Positions 9,732 to 21,931 of a stretch of DNA of 64,000 nucleotides are shown here, in pieces (positions within the stretch are counted from its first letter, which is position 1; each line of letters begins with the position of its first letter). This stretch comes from Impatiens glandulifera (lineage: Eukaryota; Streptophyta; Magnoliopsida; Ericales; Balsaminaceae): positions 136,267,520 through 136,331,519 of the forward strand of contig NC_061862.1 in assembly GCF_907164915.1 (NCBI RefSeq), written 5' to 3'. The position numbers and the translations under genes are program-made. The notes under the pieces are model-generated. The model saw only the letters and a program-made list of their open reading frames with translations, was not told where the DNA came from and did not search any database.

Positions 9732-12700
9732 TCATCGACTTATCCATTTACGGCAGGAATTGTAGACCTTGCTCCTGGCCTTGCTGAGCTCCGAGCCAAT
9801 GACACGCCAACAATATTCCATCCTCAATGTCTTTATTTGGTTCTTTACATTTCTTTTAACGCCAAAGCCAGTTTTCCACCCCTTCACCTCACCTTCATAC
9901 GTCTCCATGTGTCTCATGCAAAAAATGCCGCAGTCAGTGTAATTCTTTGAATCCTGCCATGGCAATTTCAAACATATCTTTTCCAAACCGCCATACTTTT
10001 CAGCAAGAACGGGGTCTACGTCGTTCATATATTGTTGAATGTAGTCATCCTGATACATCATTACAAACAACATTATGTAATGTATTTTAGTGCTACTAGA
10101 ATTCCAAAATTGAACTATTTTAAATTTTAATTGTAGTGTCATACCAAGATTTGTGCATTCTTATATCTTCTTTCGAAGGGCGATTGCATAGGTGACTGCC
10201 GGTTATCAATTACTTGAAATTGCCTTTGTATGAAGTTATAGCAAACCAGGTAGAAATGTCTGTCATCAATGATTGGGAAAAACAACTGTGGATAGAATTA
10301 ATAAAGATTAGATTTGAACTGAGTGGTAAATGCTATTATAAGGTATCACAGCCAGAGATGTACTTACGAGGTCCACTTCCTAGAGGTCCATTTTCGAAAT
10401 TTGGAAAGCCCGACCTTCTAGACAGAACCTGTCATTGAATTTGTCTCAGGTAGTTATCCCACCTTCACGAAAAATCTGTTTACAGCAGTCTTTAGTCTCA
10501 CAAGAATAACATAATTGATAAATAACAGTGCTAGTACAACTTACGGTGAGCACGGTTGTGTAGAAAATCTTCTTGTAACGACGTTTTACATTTTTCCTAG
10601 AAAGGTCGTGCAAAATGTATGACCAAACGTCAATAATCATACTGTCTACCCAGGTTTGATCAGCCATTGTAGGCATGTCCCCGCGCGTCACGTGTAGACA
10701 TAGGTTATCCGCAATAAATAACATTTCACTGCATGAAAACAGCAAAACATGTTTGAAAATAGTGTACAAATCATATTTTTTAGGAATAATTAAGCATTTG
10801 CAGGAAACATTACCTTGGATCAAGTCCTCCAGCAAATATGAAACCCACAAAAATCTTCTGAAAGTTTGTCAGTTGTTTTACATCCCTAAACATTTTATTG
10901 AAATATGGGGTTTTCAAAGCTGGAGGCAATTCCAATGCTTAAAGCCATTCTTTCATTTGCATGTTTGGACGAGAAGAGCTAGTTTGAAGTGGCGGTAGTA
11001 GACTGGAGATGCCTTCTTCCGGTTCATTCTTTACTATCTCCAAAGAAGAGGCAGTTTGAAGTGGCGGTGGTAGACTGGATATGCATTCTTCAGGTTCCTT
11101 TTTAACTATCGCCAAAGAAGGGGAGTTGTTGTTGGTTTCGGTTTTGATGACATCGGTTAACCAATCCGTTTTCAAATTTCGGGGGGCTTTTCTTTGGACA
11201 TTTAAGGCCTTTGAAGGTCCTGCTTCCTCTTTTTTGGGGATAATTTGGGTAGGAGGCAAGGCTGGGGTGGTTGGAGTGCTGGTGTTCGTGTTGGTTTCTG
11301 TTTTGGGAGTAATTGGGTTGGGTTTGGGTTTGGCTTGTGCCATTGGAGGGGCTGGTGTTTTGAGTGGAGGAATGGGGTTGGGTTTGGCTTGTGCCATTGG
11401 AGGGGCTGGTGTTTTGAGTGGAGGAATGGGGTTGGCTTTGGCTTGTGCCATTGGAGGGGTTGGGGTTTTGAGTGGAGGAATGGGGTTGTCTATGGCTTGT
11501 GCCATTGGAGGGGTTGGGGTTTTGAGTGGAGGAATGGGGTTGGCTTTGGCTTGTGCCATTGGAGGGGTTGGGGTTTTGAGTGGAGGAATGGGGTTGGCTT
11601 TGGCTTGTGCCATTGTAGGGGGTGGGGTTTTGAGTGGAGGAATGGGGTTGGTTATGGCTTGTGCAATTGGAGGGGTTGGGGTTTTGAGTGGAGGAATGGG
11701 GTTGGCTATGGCTTGTGCAATTGGAGGGGGTGGGGTTTTGAGTGGAGGAATGGGGTTGGCTATGGCTTGTGCAATTGGAGGGGGTGGGGTTTTGAGTGGA
11801 GGAATGGGGTTGGCTTTGGCTTGTGCCATTGGAGGGGGTGGGGTTTTGAGTGGAGGAATGGGGTTGGCTTTGGCTTGTGCCATTGTAGGGGGTGGGGTTT
11901 TGAGTGGAGGAATGGGGTTGGCTTTGACTTGTGCCATTGGAGGGGTTGGGGCTGGGGTTTTGGTATCTGTTTTGAGTGGAATGGGGTTCTTGTGGGATTG
12001 GGGTGTTGGTGTGAGGGTGGTTTGTGTGTTGTCTAGGGTGTTTAGAGGAAGGGTGTTGGATTTGGCTTGGTTGTCGGCGTTGATATTTTTTTGGATGTTG
12101 GGAGAAAGGGTGCTCTTGTTGGATGGGGTCGTTGGTGGGTGGTTGGCTTTTGTCTTTGTTTCGGTGGTGGGGGTGAATGTGTTCTTGTTGGATGGGGCCG
12201 TTAGATTGGTGTTGGCAGGGTTGTTGGTAGGAATGGTGTTGCCTTTCGCTTGGGTGGTGGCTTCTGTGTTGGGGTTAATGCCACTTCCTCTGGGCTGCTG
12301 CTTTTTTCTTTGGTCCAGGCTCCGCTGTAAGCCTTCCCTCAGGATTGCATTGGAGTTTAGTACCGTGGCCAATGGCTCAAATGCAGACTGTACAAGTTCC
12401 ATGGCGTTTATCTGGTGCATCTCATTCAGATATTTAGCCCCTTGTGCCAATTCTTCTGCAGCGGCCGCAACCTTCCTAAAACATGATGCCAGGTTTTGTG
12501 TAATTGGAGCATGCTCAGTTGGATGGTCATCTCCAGATTGTGGTGGTGTTGGCTGCACATTTTGTTGTATCGGTGGTTGCTCATTCGGAATGGCTATGCG
12601 AGCAACCACCCTACCATGTCCAAACCCCCCCTGTGCAGCCTCATACTCAACCCTTTCGTACATCTTCTTCTCGTCCCAGCATCCTAAAATAGGAAAACTC

Positions 12701-13950
12701 CTTGAGATCTGACTATTTACCTTGAACTCAACCACACGGTCCAAGTAGCACAACTGATACATTAGCATGAACAAATATATGTTACGTTCAAACTCATCAA
12801 AAAATTATGAATATACAACCTCCAGCAAATAGATTTCTACACTCACCAAAAGAAAGGTTAATGGTCCATGGAAATAGGATGTCTTCTTTGCTTTCCACTT
12901 ATAAACACTGTCGACTAGCCCGTCTAACGTGAACTTGCACCAGTTGTAGTCTTTGATTTTAGATACATCCTGGAGGGATTTCAGTACTTTGAATCTGTAC
13001 ATAAAACAGGAGTGACTGAAGCCATTGAAAATGATATTGAAGTTCTAAATGAAATCACAGAATTAATGCTAGGTTCTTTGGGTATACCTGCACTGTGGAT
13101 TTTGGGATGTCCACAAAAAACTGGATACAACAAACACCACGAAGTCCATCTTGAAGTTACTGTCTCCTTCGGTGTTCTGTAGAATTTTCTCAGGCATTTG
13201 GTAGGTTGAAGTACCTCCACTGTTCTCGTATCCCCATCTCCTTCTCCACGCCGTGAGATGGTCCTTGTACACCTTGTCGCCCGTGTGATTTCCTAAACAC
13301 TCTGCCACTACTAATTCCCCTCTGGGTATGTTCAATACACATTGAACATCCTCTTCATCAATCTGCATCTCCTCTCCACTGTGTAGGACGATGCTCATCC
13401 TTCTGGGATTGAATAGACTCACAATGCACCGTGAGAATTGAAGTGGGCTATTTGATATGCCAAGTGACAGAAGGGAACCAAATCCTATGTCCCTCACAGC
13501 CTGCTTCTGTTCTTCCGATAACCTTTTAATCAGGTGATGAAGTAACGATGGAGAGGTTCTGCTCTTGAAATCAACATCAGGGTCACGAGTCCTTCTTCTT
13601 TTCTTCGTAACCTGGGACTCACTAAGTGCTTCATTCGCCGCGTTGGCCAGAATATCCAGTGGTGTCGTGGGCGTGCCTGATGCCTCGGGTTTTCTTTTCC
13701 TTTGTTGAACACTACATTATCATTAGCAAATTGGATTACTTCCCTAATCCAAATATAGGCAAATTTGTACATTTTCTAACATTAGCGTAATTACCTTAGT
13801 GTGTTAACTTCCGTCGTGGATTCAGTATATGGAACTATTTGCATATCGGAATCCTGATTCTGAGATGATAGAGTCACATTTAGATTCGAACGAAGTAAAC
13901 TAAGAAAACGAAATAGACCCAAGCATGCAACCATAAACACTTCTTACCAT
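9732..13950 (-). pseudogene. ULP-like SUMO-protease-family gene 1 (KIU-type), interrupted
   Basis: Minus-strand exons: 13950-13948 (ATG only), 13859-13795, 13699-13088, 12994-12847, 12753-10814, 10728-10545, one unresolved short exon, 10285-10145 and 10049-9732; about 1,170 residues. The N terminus has a basic RKRKP stretch and the conserved region IGFGSLLSLGI...DEEDVQCVLNIPRG seen in plant transposon Ulp1-like proteins (DUF1985-like). A Pro-rich linker with 18-residue repeats follows. The C-terminal C48 protease has His in RHFYLVC, a candidate Asp in VIDNR, the Gln in PWQDS and the Cys in YTDCGIF, so the triad is present. C48 enzymes cleave SUMO or related modifiers. Lesions: an in-frame TAA at 10939-10941 (after MKEWL), with homologous sequence resuming at once, and no clean exon between 10545 and 10285. 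Intron positions differ from the paralogue at 21932-25797. Confidence 0.85.
11320..11965 (-). repeat. 54-bp coding minisatellite, Pro-rich repeats of ULP-like gene 1
   Basis: About twelve tandem copies of an 18-residue unit, consensus KTPxPPMAQAKANPIPPL, lie in the large exon. Copies differ by a few substitutions (AQAIAN, AQAITN, AQAKPN). The Pro and Ala content suggests an extended, disordered linker between the N-terminal domain and the protease. The plus strand is also open across the array, but that is a by-product of the period and composition. Confidence 0.92.
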
Positions 13951-15104
13951 TTTCGCAGGAGCAGAAGATTCTAACCGGATGAGAAATGGATTCGTAGTCG
14001 AAAGGCCGGAGACGACAGCGCTAGGTCAGATGGTAGAATAACTTGGGTGTATGACGGCCGGAGTCGGGCTTGAGATGTTTTACTTTGTAAAGTGCTCTGT
14101 TAGTGTGAATGTATTTTCATGAGGCCGTATCGGTTTTCACAAACATGAATAAGGAGTTTCTCATGAACTTCGTATGAGTAGAAGCGATATTCGCTCATGG
14201 AATGTGACATGCAATTCTGCATTATGAAAAGAAACGTACAGGAATAGGCGAGGATGTATTCGTACAGAATTCCGCATTGTACGAATATATCTTCGCTTCG
14301 GACAAGTCTTTCTTGTTTCCCATTATTTGAAAAAAAATTCACACAATGGGAACAACTATTTGCTTCTCAATGCGGAAGAAGCGAACAATTCTTCGATCAG
14401 CAAATCTAACAGATCGTATCCAATCTAAAGGATTGACATTTGATTGGATGGTAGCGGTGGAAATGACTTGCCGTGGTCACAAAGCCTGAGACTTTGTGAC
14501 AGTTGAATTGACATGTCAAAAATTTTTTGGCGCTTGATTTTATTAATTTCATTTTTAATGGAGATGTGAATTAAATTAAATTTCTTTTTCTTCAAATATA
14601 AATAACAATATATATATATTTTACTTTTACACTAATGTAATAAATATAATTTTTGTTATGTATGAATAATTTAATATTTCATATAATGTTAATTATATTA
14701 AACGTAATTTAATTATTTATGACCGCCGGATTGAGCCTTTATTTCTATAAATTATTTGTTTCGATAATAATTGTACCAAGATCAAACAGCACCTAATTTT
14801 TGTTTCTACTTTTTAATTAAAAATATATAATTTATGAATGATGTTTCCTGTCTAAAATATTGAAGGCTGGTCCGATTCGATGTGTAATGAATACTTTAAG
14901 ATATCATACCGTACGAAAACAAATTAGTAATGAATTATAAATAAAAATGAAATGTGATTTAAGGGATAAAAATTGAAAAAAAATTTGTAGCGAAGATTTA
15001 TTACCTGCGTGTCTTCACATACAAGCGTTGGTGTACTTACATCAGGGGTAAAGGGTCTTCTCATGTAAGGGTTGAGTGTTTCACATGTTCGTCATATTAG
15101 AATT
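13951..15104. other. Upstream region of ULP-like gene 1, AT-rich
   Basis: Up to about 14090 this looks like the GC-richer 5' leader of the minus-strand ULP gene. From 14140 to 14400 several palindrome units occur (GAAGCGATATTCGCTC at 14181, GAATATATCTTCGCTTCGG at 14283). From 14510 to 14980 it is plain AT-rich DNA. No gene or clear TATA box is seen. Confidence 0.5.
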
Positions 15105-17163
15105 CATTGAAGCGAAGATTTATTCGCTTCATATAAATTTCTCATAAATTGCAATTTTCATTAAGAACGGATATATGTTCACTTAAAATTGAAAAAAAAA
15201 TGAATGTTAATTTTGGCATTTACATACAAGAATTAATTTTGGCATCACTAGAAATTAATGCAATTCTCAGGGGTAAAGGGTCTTCTCATGTAAGGGTTAG
15301 TGTGTTTCCATGTAACTAATAAAGCGAACATTTATTCGCTTCCGACCCACACTCCGTACAGAGAGCATGTTTCAAAAAATTAAAATGTTAATATGTTATT
15401 TCCAAGTCTTTGATTAAATTGGTCTGACGCTATAATTGAATTATATGAATTTCTTTAATTCATAATATTTTAAATGTAAATTATATTCGATATGATTTTG
15501 CTCATATAGAAATAATAGTATATCTAATAAAAATTTATACTTATTTCTTAACATAATCTTATCTATATAGAAATAATATTTAATAAAATATAATTTTAAT
15601 TACATTATCATACCAATACTTTATCAATAATGAAATATGTAATATAATATCAATACTTTATTAAAATATAATATTTAATAATTTATGTGATGTGACAAGA
15701 AGACTGCACACTGTTCCGATTTGACATATCATCACGGGCTTAATACTTTTTCTGAATCCATAGATATGAAATGATTTCTTTATAGGTTTTTATACAAAAA
15801 CACACTACTTTTTCAATGATGAAATATAATTTATAAATGATGTGACAACACAAAGGACTGCCCACTGTTGCGCCAAGACAGTTCGGCGAATATTTGTTCG
15901 CTGCATGTCATTTTTAATAATTTCATATAATATTCAATAAACGGAAATTTACAATACATTTAATTTTGGTCTTCACATACACGGGTTAGTGTCTTTCCAT
16001 GACAGACAAGCGGGCTTCTCATGGTGGTGTTGGGGGGTGTACACGGGGGACAGGTGGAATACAATTGTGGCGAAGATTTCTACGCTCATGGAGTTATTGT
16101 AGCTACATCTCTTCGCTGTTAGAATCAATTTTTTTATATGTTACACTTACTTCAAAATTCATGTTAATGTTGGTAATTTGTGGGATATTAAAATGTTTTC
16201 AGGCTTAATGTTTTCAATAAAAATATATTTTCATTCTTATTGTTATTGAAAACAATTTCCTTCACATAGCAATAATATGATATTGAATATAATTTTATAA
16301 TTATTTTTGAAAATATTTTTATTAATGTGGAAATTATTTATTATTTAATATAATGTTAATGACAATATTGAATTATTTGTTTTATTTAATATAAGTGTTA
16401 TTACTTTTTCGTTAATGAAATTACTTTTTCATGATGTGACCAAAGGTCTGCAAACTGTTCCGATTTGATATTTGATCACGGGAAATTTACTTTTTCTGAA
16501 TCAATACATCTAAATATTTTATGAATGAATAAAACATATTTTCTGTTTGCTATAAATGTAGGGATTACATAAACAATCTTAGTCGGCAGCATGAAATATT
16601 TCGTGAGCGTTGTTGTTGAGAGTGTGTGTTTTTTTAAGATAGTTTGTTGGGATATATTATTAGGGAGATTCTCTGTGATGGAAAACTTGTACAATGAAGA
16701 TCAACTCGTGGAAAACATCTTCAGTTACCACGAATGCTAGATACCTCAAGTAGAAACTACCGATCAAATGAAGATCATTCGTGTCCACTGCTGGTGGGAA
16801 GCGCCAACTGTGGGAGATTCCCTGGGATGGAAAACATCTCAAGAGATAACTCAACACGTGTATGACCCCAGTTATGCGTGAGAGAGCCGCTGTGGTCGCT
16901 TCAATGGAGATTCCTTGAAGCTGGAGATGCCGATGAATAGTGTTAAAATGTACAAATGTTTATGAAACGTAGAAATGTTTATGAAACTTGTAATGAAATT
17001 TTGTACGTCGAATTATAATGAATATTTGTTATTTATATTTTCATGCACATGTCATTAAACATTTATAAAATATCGAATTTGTTAGAAATAATAAAGTATT
17101 ATCATATCTACTCTTCTGGCTAAGTATACGTTTCCCATAAGTGATATCATTGCCATAATTGTA
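15105..17163. repeat. Tandem duplication, copy 1
   Basis: Collinear with 17164-19115 at an offset of about 1,941-1,948 bp over most of its length. Both copies start with AAGCGAAGATTTATTCGCTTC preceded by ATTCATT. Copy 1 has about 110 extra bp near 15240-15350, holding another palindrome unit and part of the 75-bp module. A reading frame at 16591-16881 is interrupted by TAG at 16738-16740. No real gene is supported. Confidence 0.88.
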
Positions 17164-19115
17164 ATTCATTCAAGCGAAGATTTATTCGCTTCATATTATT
17201 TGCTCATAATTTGCAATTTTCACTGAACACGGATATATGTTCGCTTCTTTTCATCTATAATTAGATGAATTCATGTGTTTAAAAATTGAAAAAAAAATTA
17301 ATGTTAATATGTTTACGAAGATTTATTCGCTGCCTGTCATTTGCAAGTCTTTGATTAAATTGTTCAGACGCTATAATAGAATTATATGAATTTCTTTAAT
17401 TCATGATATTTTAAATGTAAATTATATTCGATATGATTTTGCTCATATAGAAATAATAGTATATCTAATAAAAATTTATACTTATTTCTTAACATAATCT
17501 TATCTATATAGAAATAATATTTAATAAAATAAAATGGTAACATTACACTATTGTAACAATACTTTATCAATAATGAAATATTTAATATAATATAAATACT
17601 TTATTAAAATATAATATTTATTACTTTTTGTGATGTGACAACAATACTGCACACTATTCCGATTTGACATGTCATGACGGGCTTAATACTTTTACTGAAT
17701 CCATAGATATGAAATGATTTCTTTATAGGGTTTTATACAAAAACACACTTCTTTTTCAATGATGAAATATAATTTCTACATGATGTGACAAAACAAAGGA
17801 CTGCCTACTGATCCGCCAAGTCATTTGAGCGAATATTTGTTCGCTTCATGTCAGTTATAATAATTTATTATAATATGAAATAAACGGAAATTTAAAATAC
17901 ATTTAATTTTGGTCTACACATACACGGGTTAGTGTCTTTCCATGACAGACAAGCGGGCTTCTCATTGTTGTGTTTGGGGGGTGTACACGGGGGACAGGTC
18001 GAAAACAATTGTGGCGAAGATTTCTTCGCTTATGGAGTTAGTTTAGCTCAGATCTCTTCGCTGTTCGAATTATTTTTTTATATGATACACGGAACTTCAA
18101 AATTCATGTTAATTTTGGTAAATTGTGGGATATTGAAATGTTTTCAAGCTTAATGTTTTCAATAAAATATATTTTCATTCTTATTTATATTGAACATAAT
18201 TTCATTCATATAGCAATAATATTATATTGAATATAATTTTATAATTATTTATGAAAATATTTTTATTAATGTAGAAATAATTTATTATTTAATATAATGT
18301 GAATGACAATATTGAATTATTTCTTTTATTTAATATTATTAAGTGTTATTACTTTTTCGTTAATGAAATAACTTTTTCATGATGTGACCAAAGGACTGCC
18401 AACTGTTCCGATTTGATATTTCATCACGGGAAATTTACTTTTTCTGAATCAATACATCTAAATATTTTATGAATGAATAAAACAGATTTTCTGTTTGCTA
18501 TAAATGTAGGGATTACATAAACAATCTTAGTCGGCAGCATGAAATATTTCGTGAGCGTTGTTGTTGAGAGTGTGTGTTTTTTTCAGATAGTTTGTTGGGA
18601 TGTATCGTTTGGGAGATTCTCTGTGATGGAAAACTTGTACAATCAAGATCAACTGGTGGAAAACATCTTCAGTTACCACGAATGCTTGATACCTCAAGTA
18701 GAAACTACCGATCAAATGAAGATCATTCGTGTCCACTGCTGGTGGGAAGCGCCAGCTTTGGGAGATTCCCTGGGATGGAAAACATCTCAAGAGATAACTC
18801 AACAGGTGTATGACCCCAGTTATTTGTGAGAGAGCCGCTGTGGTCGCTTCAATGGAGATGCCTTGAAGCTGGAGATGCAGATGAATATTGTTAAAATGTA
18901 CAAATGTTTATGAAACGTAGAAATGTTTATGAAACTTGTAATGAAATTTTGTACGTCGAATTATAATAATTATTTGTTATTCATATTTTCATGCACATGT
19001 CATTAAACATTTATAAAATATCGAATTTATTATAAATAATAAAGTATTATAATATCTACTCTTCTGGCTAATTATACGTTACCCATAAGTGAAATCATTG
19101 CTATAACTGTAATCT
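17164..19115. repeat. Tandem duplication, copy 2
   Basis: Second copy of the 2-kb unit, still closely matching copy 1 by eye. It carries palindrome units at 17168, 17320, 17825 and 18010 and a 75-bp module at 17925-18000. An open 96-codon frame at 18539-18829 exists, but the two copies differ mostly at amino-acid-changing positions, so I do not call it a gene. Confidence 0.88.
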
Positions 19116-19753
19116 GACGTGACATGTAATGTAAAATGTTTTGGCGCTTCTTCAATCATTCAACCATTCCTTGGATTTAATATACAAGAGAATACATTTT
19201 CGTTCAATGTGGTCGACCTCAAATATGAATATCAAGCGAATAGTATTTCGTTTCGTAACAATGTTGTGTTTAATATAGAAACTTACAGGCGAATGATTCT
19301 TCGTTTTCAAATTCATTAGAGTATGACATGAAAGTGTCACAAATACAATAATATGTAACTTCAAAGATTGGATGCGACTTCATCTTCGTTTTCAAGGGGT
19401 TTACAGGCGAAGAAAGGTCCGTTAGATTTACTGATTAGATACTGTGTAAGGAAGCGAACAACCAATCGATGGATCAATGTAAGGGGTTTACATGAACAAA
19501 TCAGTTGTTTTACATTATACTTTGAATTGATCATGACATCCAAATTGCAATCAAAGAATCAAACATAACGACAATGATTCGATTTATATCACTCCAGAAT
19601 AAATTAACTACATAATGTAAAATATAACTTCAGACTATAATCAAACATAACTTCATAATATTATTGAATACACAAAAACATTCCATAATCCGTTTACATA
19701 AGTACTGCACAGATTAACCAACAATATAGCTGTTCAACAATACAAATGAAGCT
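19116..19753. other. Spacer downstream of the mobile-domain-like gene
   Basis: AT-rich DNA with weak palindrome units (AAGCGAATAGTATTTCGTTTC at 19234, GGCGAATGATTCTTCG at 19289) and the end of a 75-bp module near 19480-19500. No gene is visible. Confidence 0.6.
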
Positions 19754-20919
19754 CTAGTCTGATTCATGAGAGGATGACTCGTCTATCGGTCCTGTCAGCG
19801 ACACGACCTCATGTTCGATGACGGGTGGAATGTAAAGCTGAATGGCTTCGTTCACAGCATTGATCCATCGGTTGGGGATTAAAACCGTCAAAGAATTTTC
19901 AATTATTGATGTGTACTCTAAGTAAAGATGGTGAGGAGTAAGCATGAAGTCCTCCGGAGGATTGTGTCCATTTGAAGGTAGGGGATTCCGTAGGCCAAAT
20001 TGTCTATATATGACAGTTGTGCAGTAGGAGGTAGTTCCCTCAAGGCCCAACAAAATGATGAATGGAGAACCCCTCATCTCGTACATCATTTCAGTAAAGA
20101 GATACCACAGAACAATGAACCTAATTGGGTGAATATCCGAAATAAAATTCGGAGGCACGAGTCCATTGACCCTTTGCACTTGTAGATTGGCAAAGGAAGT
20201 GTAGGGAATTGAAGGACGGGGCAACCAATGCAACTTGTCTAACAACCAGAGGTATAGAACCAAAGGTGATCCACGGCGAGAATAGTTGTTTTCCTCGGGA
20301 ACAAATTCGTTAAGACCAAGTAATGTCTCAGCAAGTACCAGGCTAGCCAGGTTTGGGGCGTTTCCCATCAGTGCAGGAACTACCTGCAGGATCCTTTCCG
20401 AAGGCCGTCGTCCTGCAGCCGGACATAAAAAAAATGAGCCAGAACCACAAACATGATCAGTTTGCTTTGTGTGTGGTTGATGGTCCTCTCAGCTCCCTGG
20501 ACACGCCAAATGTACTCGTCTATGTTTGTCATATTGAGAAATCCATGTTGGAGGGTAAACAAAAGAGCATCAAACATTGTACATCCATAGAAGTTGTCGC
20601 AAATGTGGACGGCCATATGAGGATCTTGATGGACAGGCAAAATCATGAGTGCAAGACTACCACACCTAAGGATTGAAGCAAAGTCCTCTATCGTCGGGCA
20701 TATGTGCATTTCCCCAATAACAAAAGAACGAGAGTCCGTATTCCATCTGCTTTGCATGTGGGCCATCAGTCTGTCGTTAACGTTTATTCGTAATAGAGGC
20801 AGAATCTCATCTACATGATAGACACTAAAAGGGACAGGGTCATCGTTGATCAGACTTAAGTATCGCTCCAGCTGTTGCTGCGATAAAACCAGCATGTCTG
20901 GGTCCATCTCTACATCCAT
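19754..20919 (-). pseudogene. Plant mobile domain/DUF7745-like gene, one frameshift
   Basis: A single-exon minus-strand frame starts at ATG 20919 (MDVEMDPDML) and runs to 20380, where a TAG ends it. The next frame takes over in the same block, continuing ...LQVVPALMGNAPNLASLVLAE and ending HESD-stop at 19754. Together they make about 385 residues. The segment RWNTDSRSFVIGEMHICPT followed by IEDFASILRCG resembles the W...F.F...E..PT.EE...IL core of plant mobile domain/DUF7745 proteins, which are often encoded by or derived from transposons and have no firmly known biochemical role. The shift maps to about 20383-20400, near the codons for LRKGS; one base is missing or added. It sits between the tandem duplication and the second ULP-like gene. 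The family assignment is moderate. Confidence 0.7.
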
Positions 20920-20984
20920 CTTATGAGTTTTACACTAAATGACTGAAGGAAAGACACCGGTAGATAGAGATTTGGGAAGGAAAG

Positions 20985-21062
20985 AGTCAAAACAGAGAGA
21001 GAGGTGAGAGTGAGAGTGTAGTGTGAGAGTGAGAGTGAGAGTGAGGGTATGAGAGTGATGAT
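20985..21062 (-). promoter_or_regulatory. CT-rich leader of the mobile-domain-like gene
   Basis: On the minus strand this is a run of CTCTCA/CACTCT repeats 70-140 bp upstream of the start codon. Such CT-rich tracts are common in plant 5' UTRs and core promoters. It is also a simple-sequence repeat, so its role is not certain. Confidence 0.45.
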
Positions 21063-21140
21063 CTTGATACAGCAGTAGTTGAAGTAATAAATGAGTTTTC
21101 ATTCTTGAATTGACATCAATACATACCACAGGTAGGGGCA

Positions 21141-21740
21141 TTACATGTTGCGAGGATATCTTCGTTTATGAATTGGCAAACATATAGTGAAGAAGATATC
21201 TTCGTCTCGGATTTTAAAAATATGGATTGCACCAAAAAAGAACATAAGAAGATATCTTCGTTTAGGATTTTGAAAATTTATAGTTGTGAGGATATCTTCG
21301 TTTATGAATTTGAAAACATATAGTGAAGAAGATATCTTCGTCTCGGATTTTAAAAATATGGATTGCACCAAAAAATAACATAAGAAGATATCTTCGTTTA
21401 GGATTTTGAAAATTTATAGTTAAGAGGATATCTTCGTTTATGAATTTAAAAACATATAGTGAAGAAGATATCTTCGTCTCGGATTTTCAAAATATGGATT
21501 GCACCAAAAAAGAACATAAGAAGATATCTTCGTTTAGGAATTTCAAATTTTATAGTTAAGAACAGGGCCACACGAAGACATAAGAATATAATTTCGTTTC
21601 AAATAAGGTCAGCATGTCAATATTACGGTTGCAAGTTTATCAGTTTCATGATGTTGACAATATATCTTCGTTTAAGAATATTAAAACACACAGTTAAGAA
21701 AATATCCTCGTTTATGATTTTAAAAAAATCGGTACAAGAA
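21141..21740. repeat. Tandem array of GAAGATATCTTCG palindromes
   Basis: A unit of about 136 bp is repeated three times (anchors GTGAAGAAGATATCTTCG at about 21188, 21323 and 21459) with degenerate extensions to 21740. Each unit holds three copies of a GA(A/G)GATATCTTCGT palindrome in slightly different contexts, so about ten copies stand in 600 bp. It lies between the start of the mobile-domain-like gene and the end of ULP-like gene 2. No coding potential is seen. Confidence 0.9.
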
Positions 21741-21931
21741 GACACATCAAACATCAATACATTATAACTCCATACATTAACATCTGAATTGCAGTCCATA
21801 CATTAAGATCTGAATTGCATTATAAGTTATAATTCACTATCAAACATACATACATTAAAAAAATGTGAATTGACTTGTGTAAACATAAGAATTACTGTAC
21901 AAGTATAATTCTGTATAAGACATACAAATCC

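Noticed and set aside
10214..10438. Plus-strand 74-codon frame
   Set aside because: It is antisense to the exon with the RHFYLVC protease motif and the adjoining intron of ULP-like gene 1.
11245..12036. Second plus-strand frame of 263 codons over the same array
   Set aside because: Another by-product of the same period; Trp/Gly/Cys-rich composition is not protein-like.
11081..12712. Long plus-strand frame of 543 codons, Gly/Ala-rich
   Set aside because: It is antisense to the 54-bp Pro-rich coding repeats; a 54-bp period keeps several frames open. The minus strand has the spliced ULP-like gene with family motifs.
18539..18829. Open 96-codon frame in tandem copy 2
   Set aside because: Compared with copy 1 (which has a stop), nearly all differences change amino acids and only about one is silent, so there is no sign of coding constraint. 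A TTTTTTTCAG within it also looks like a splice acceptor.
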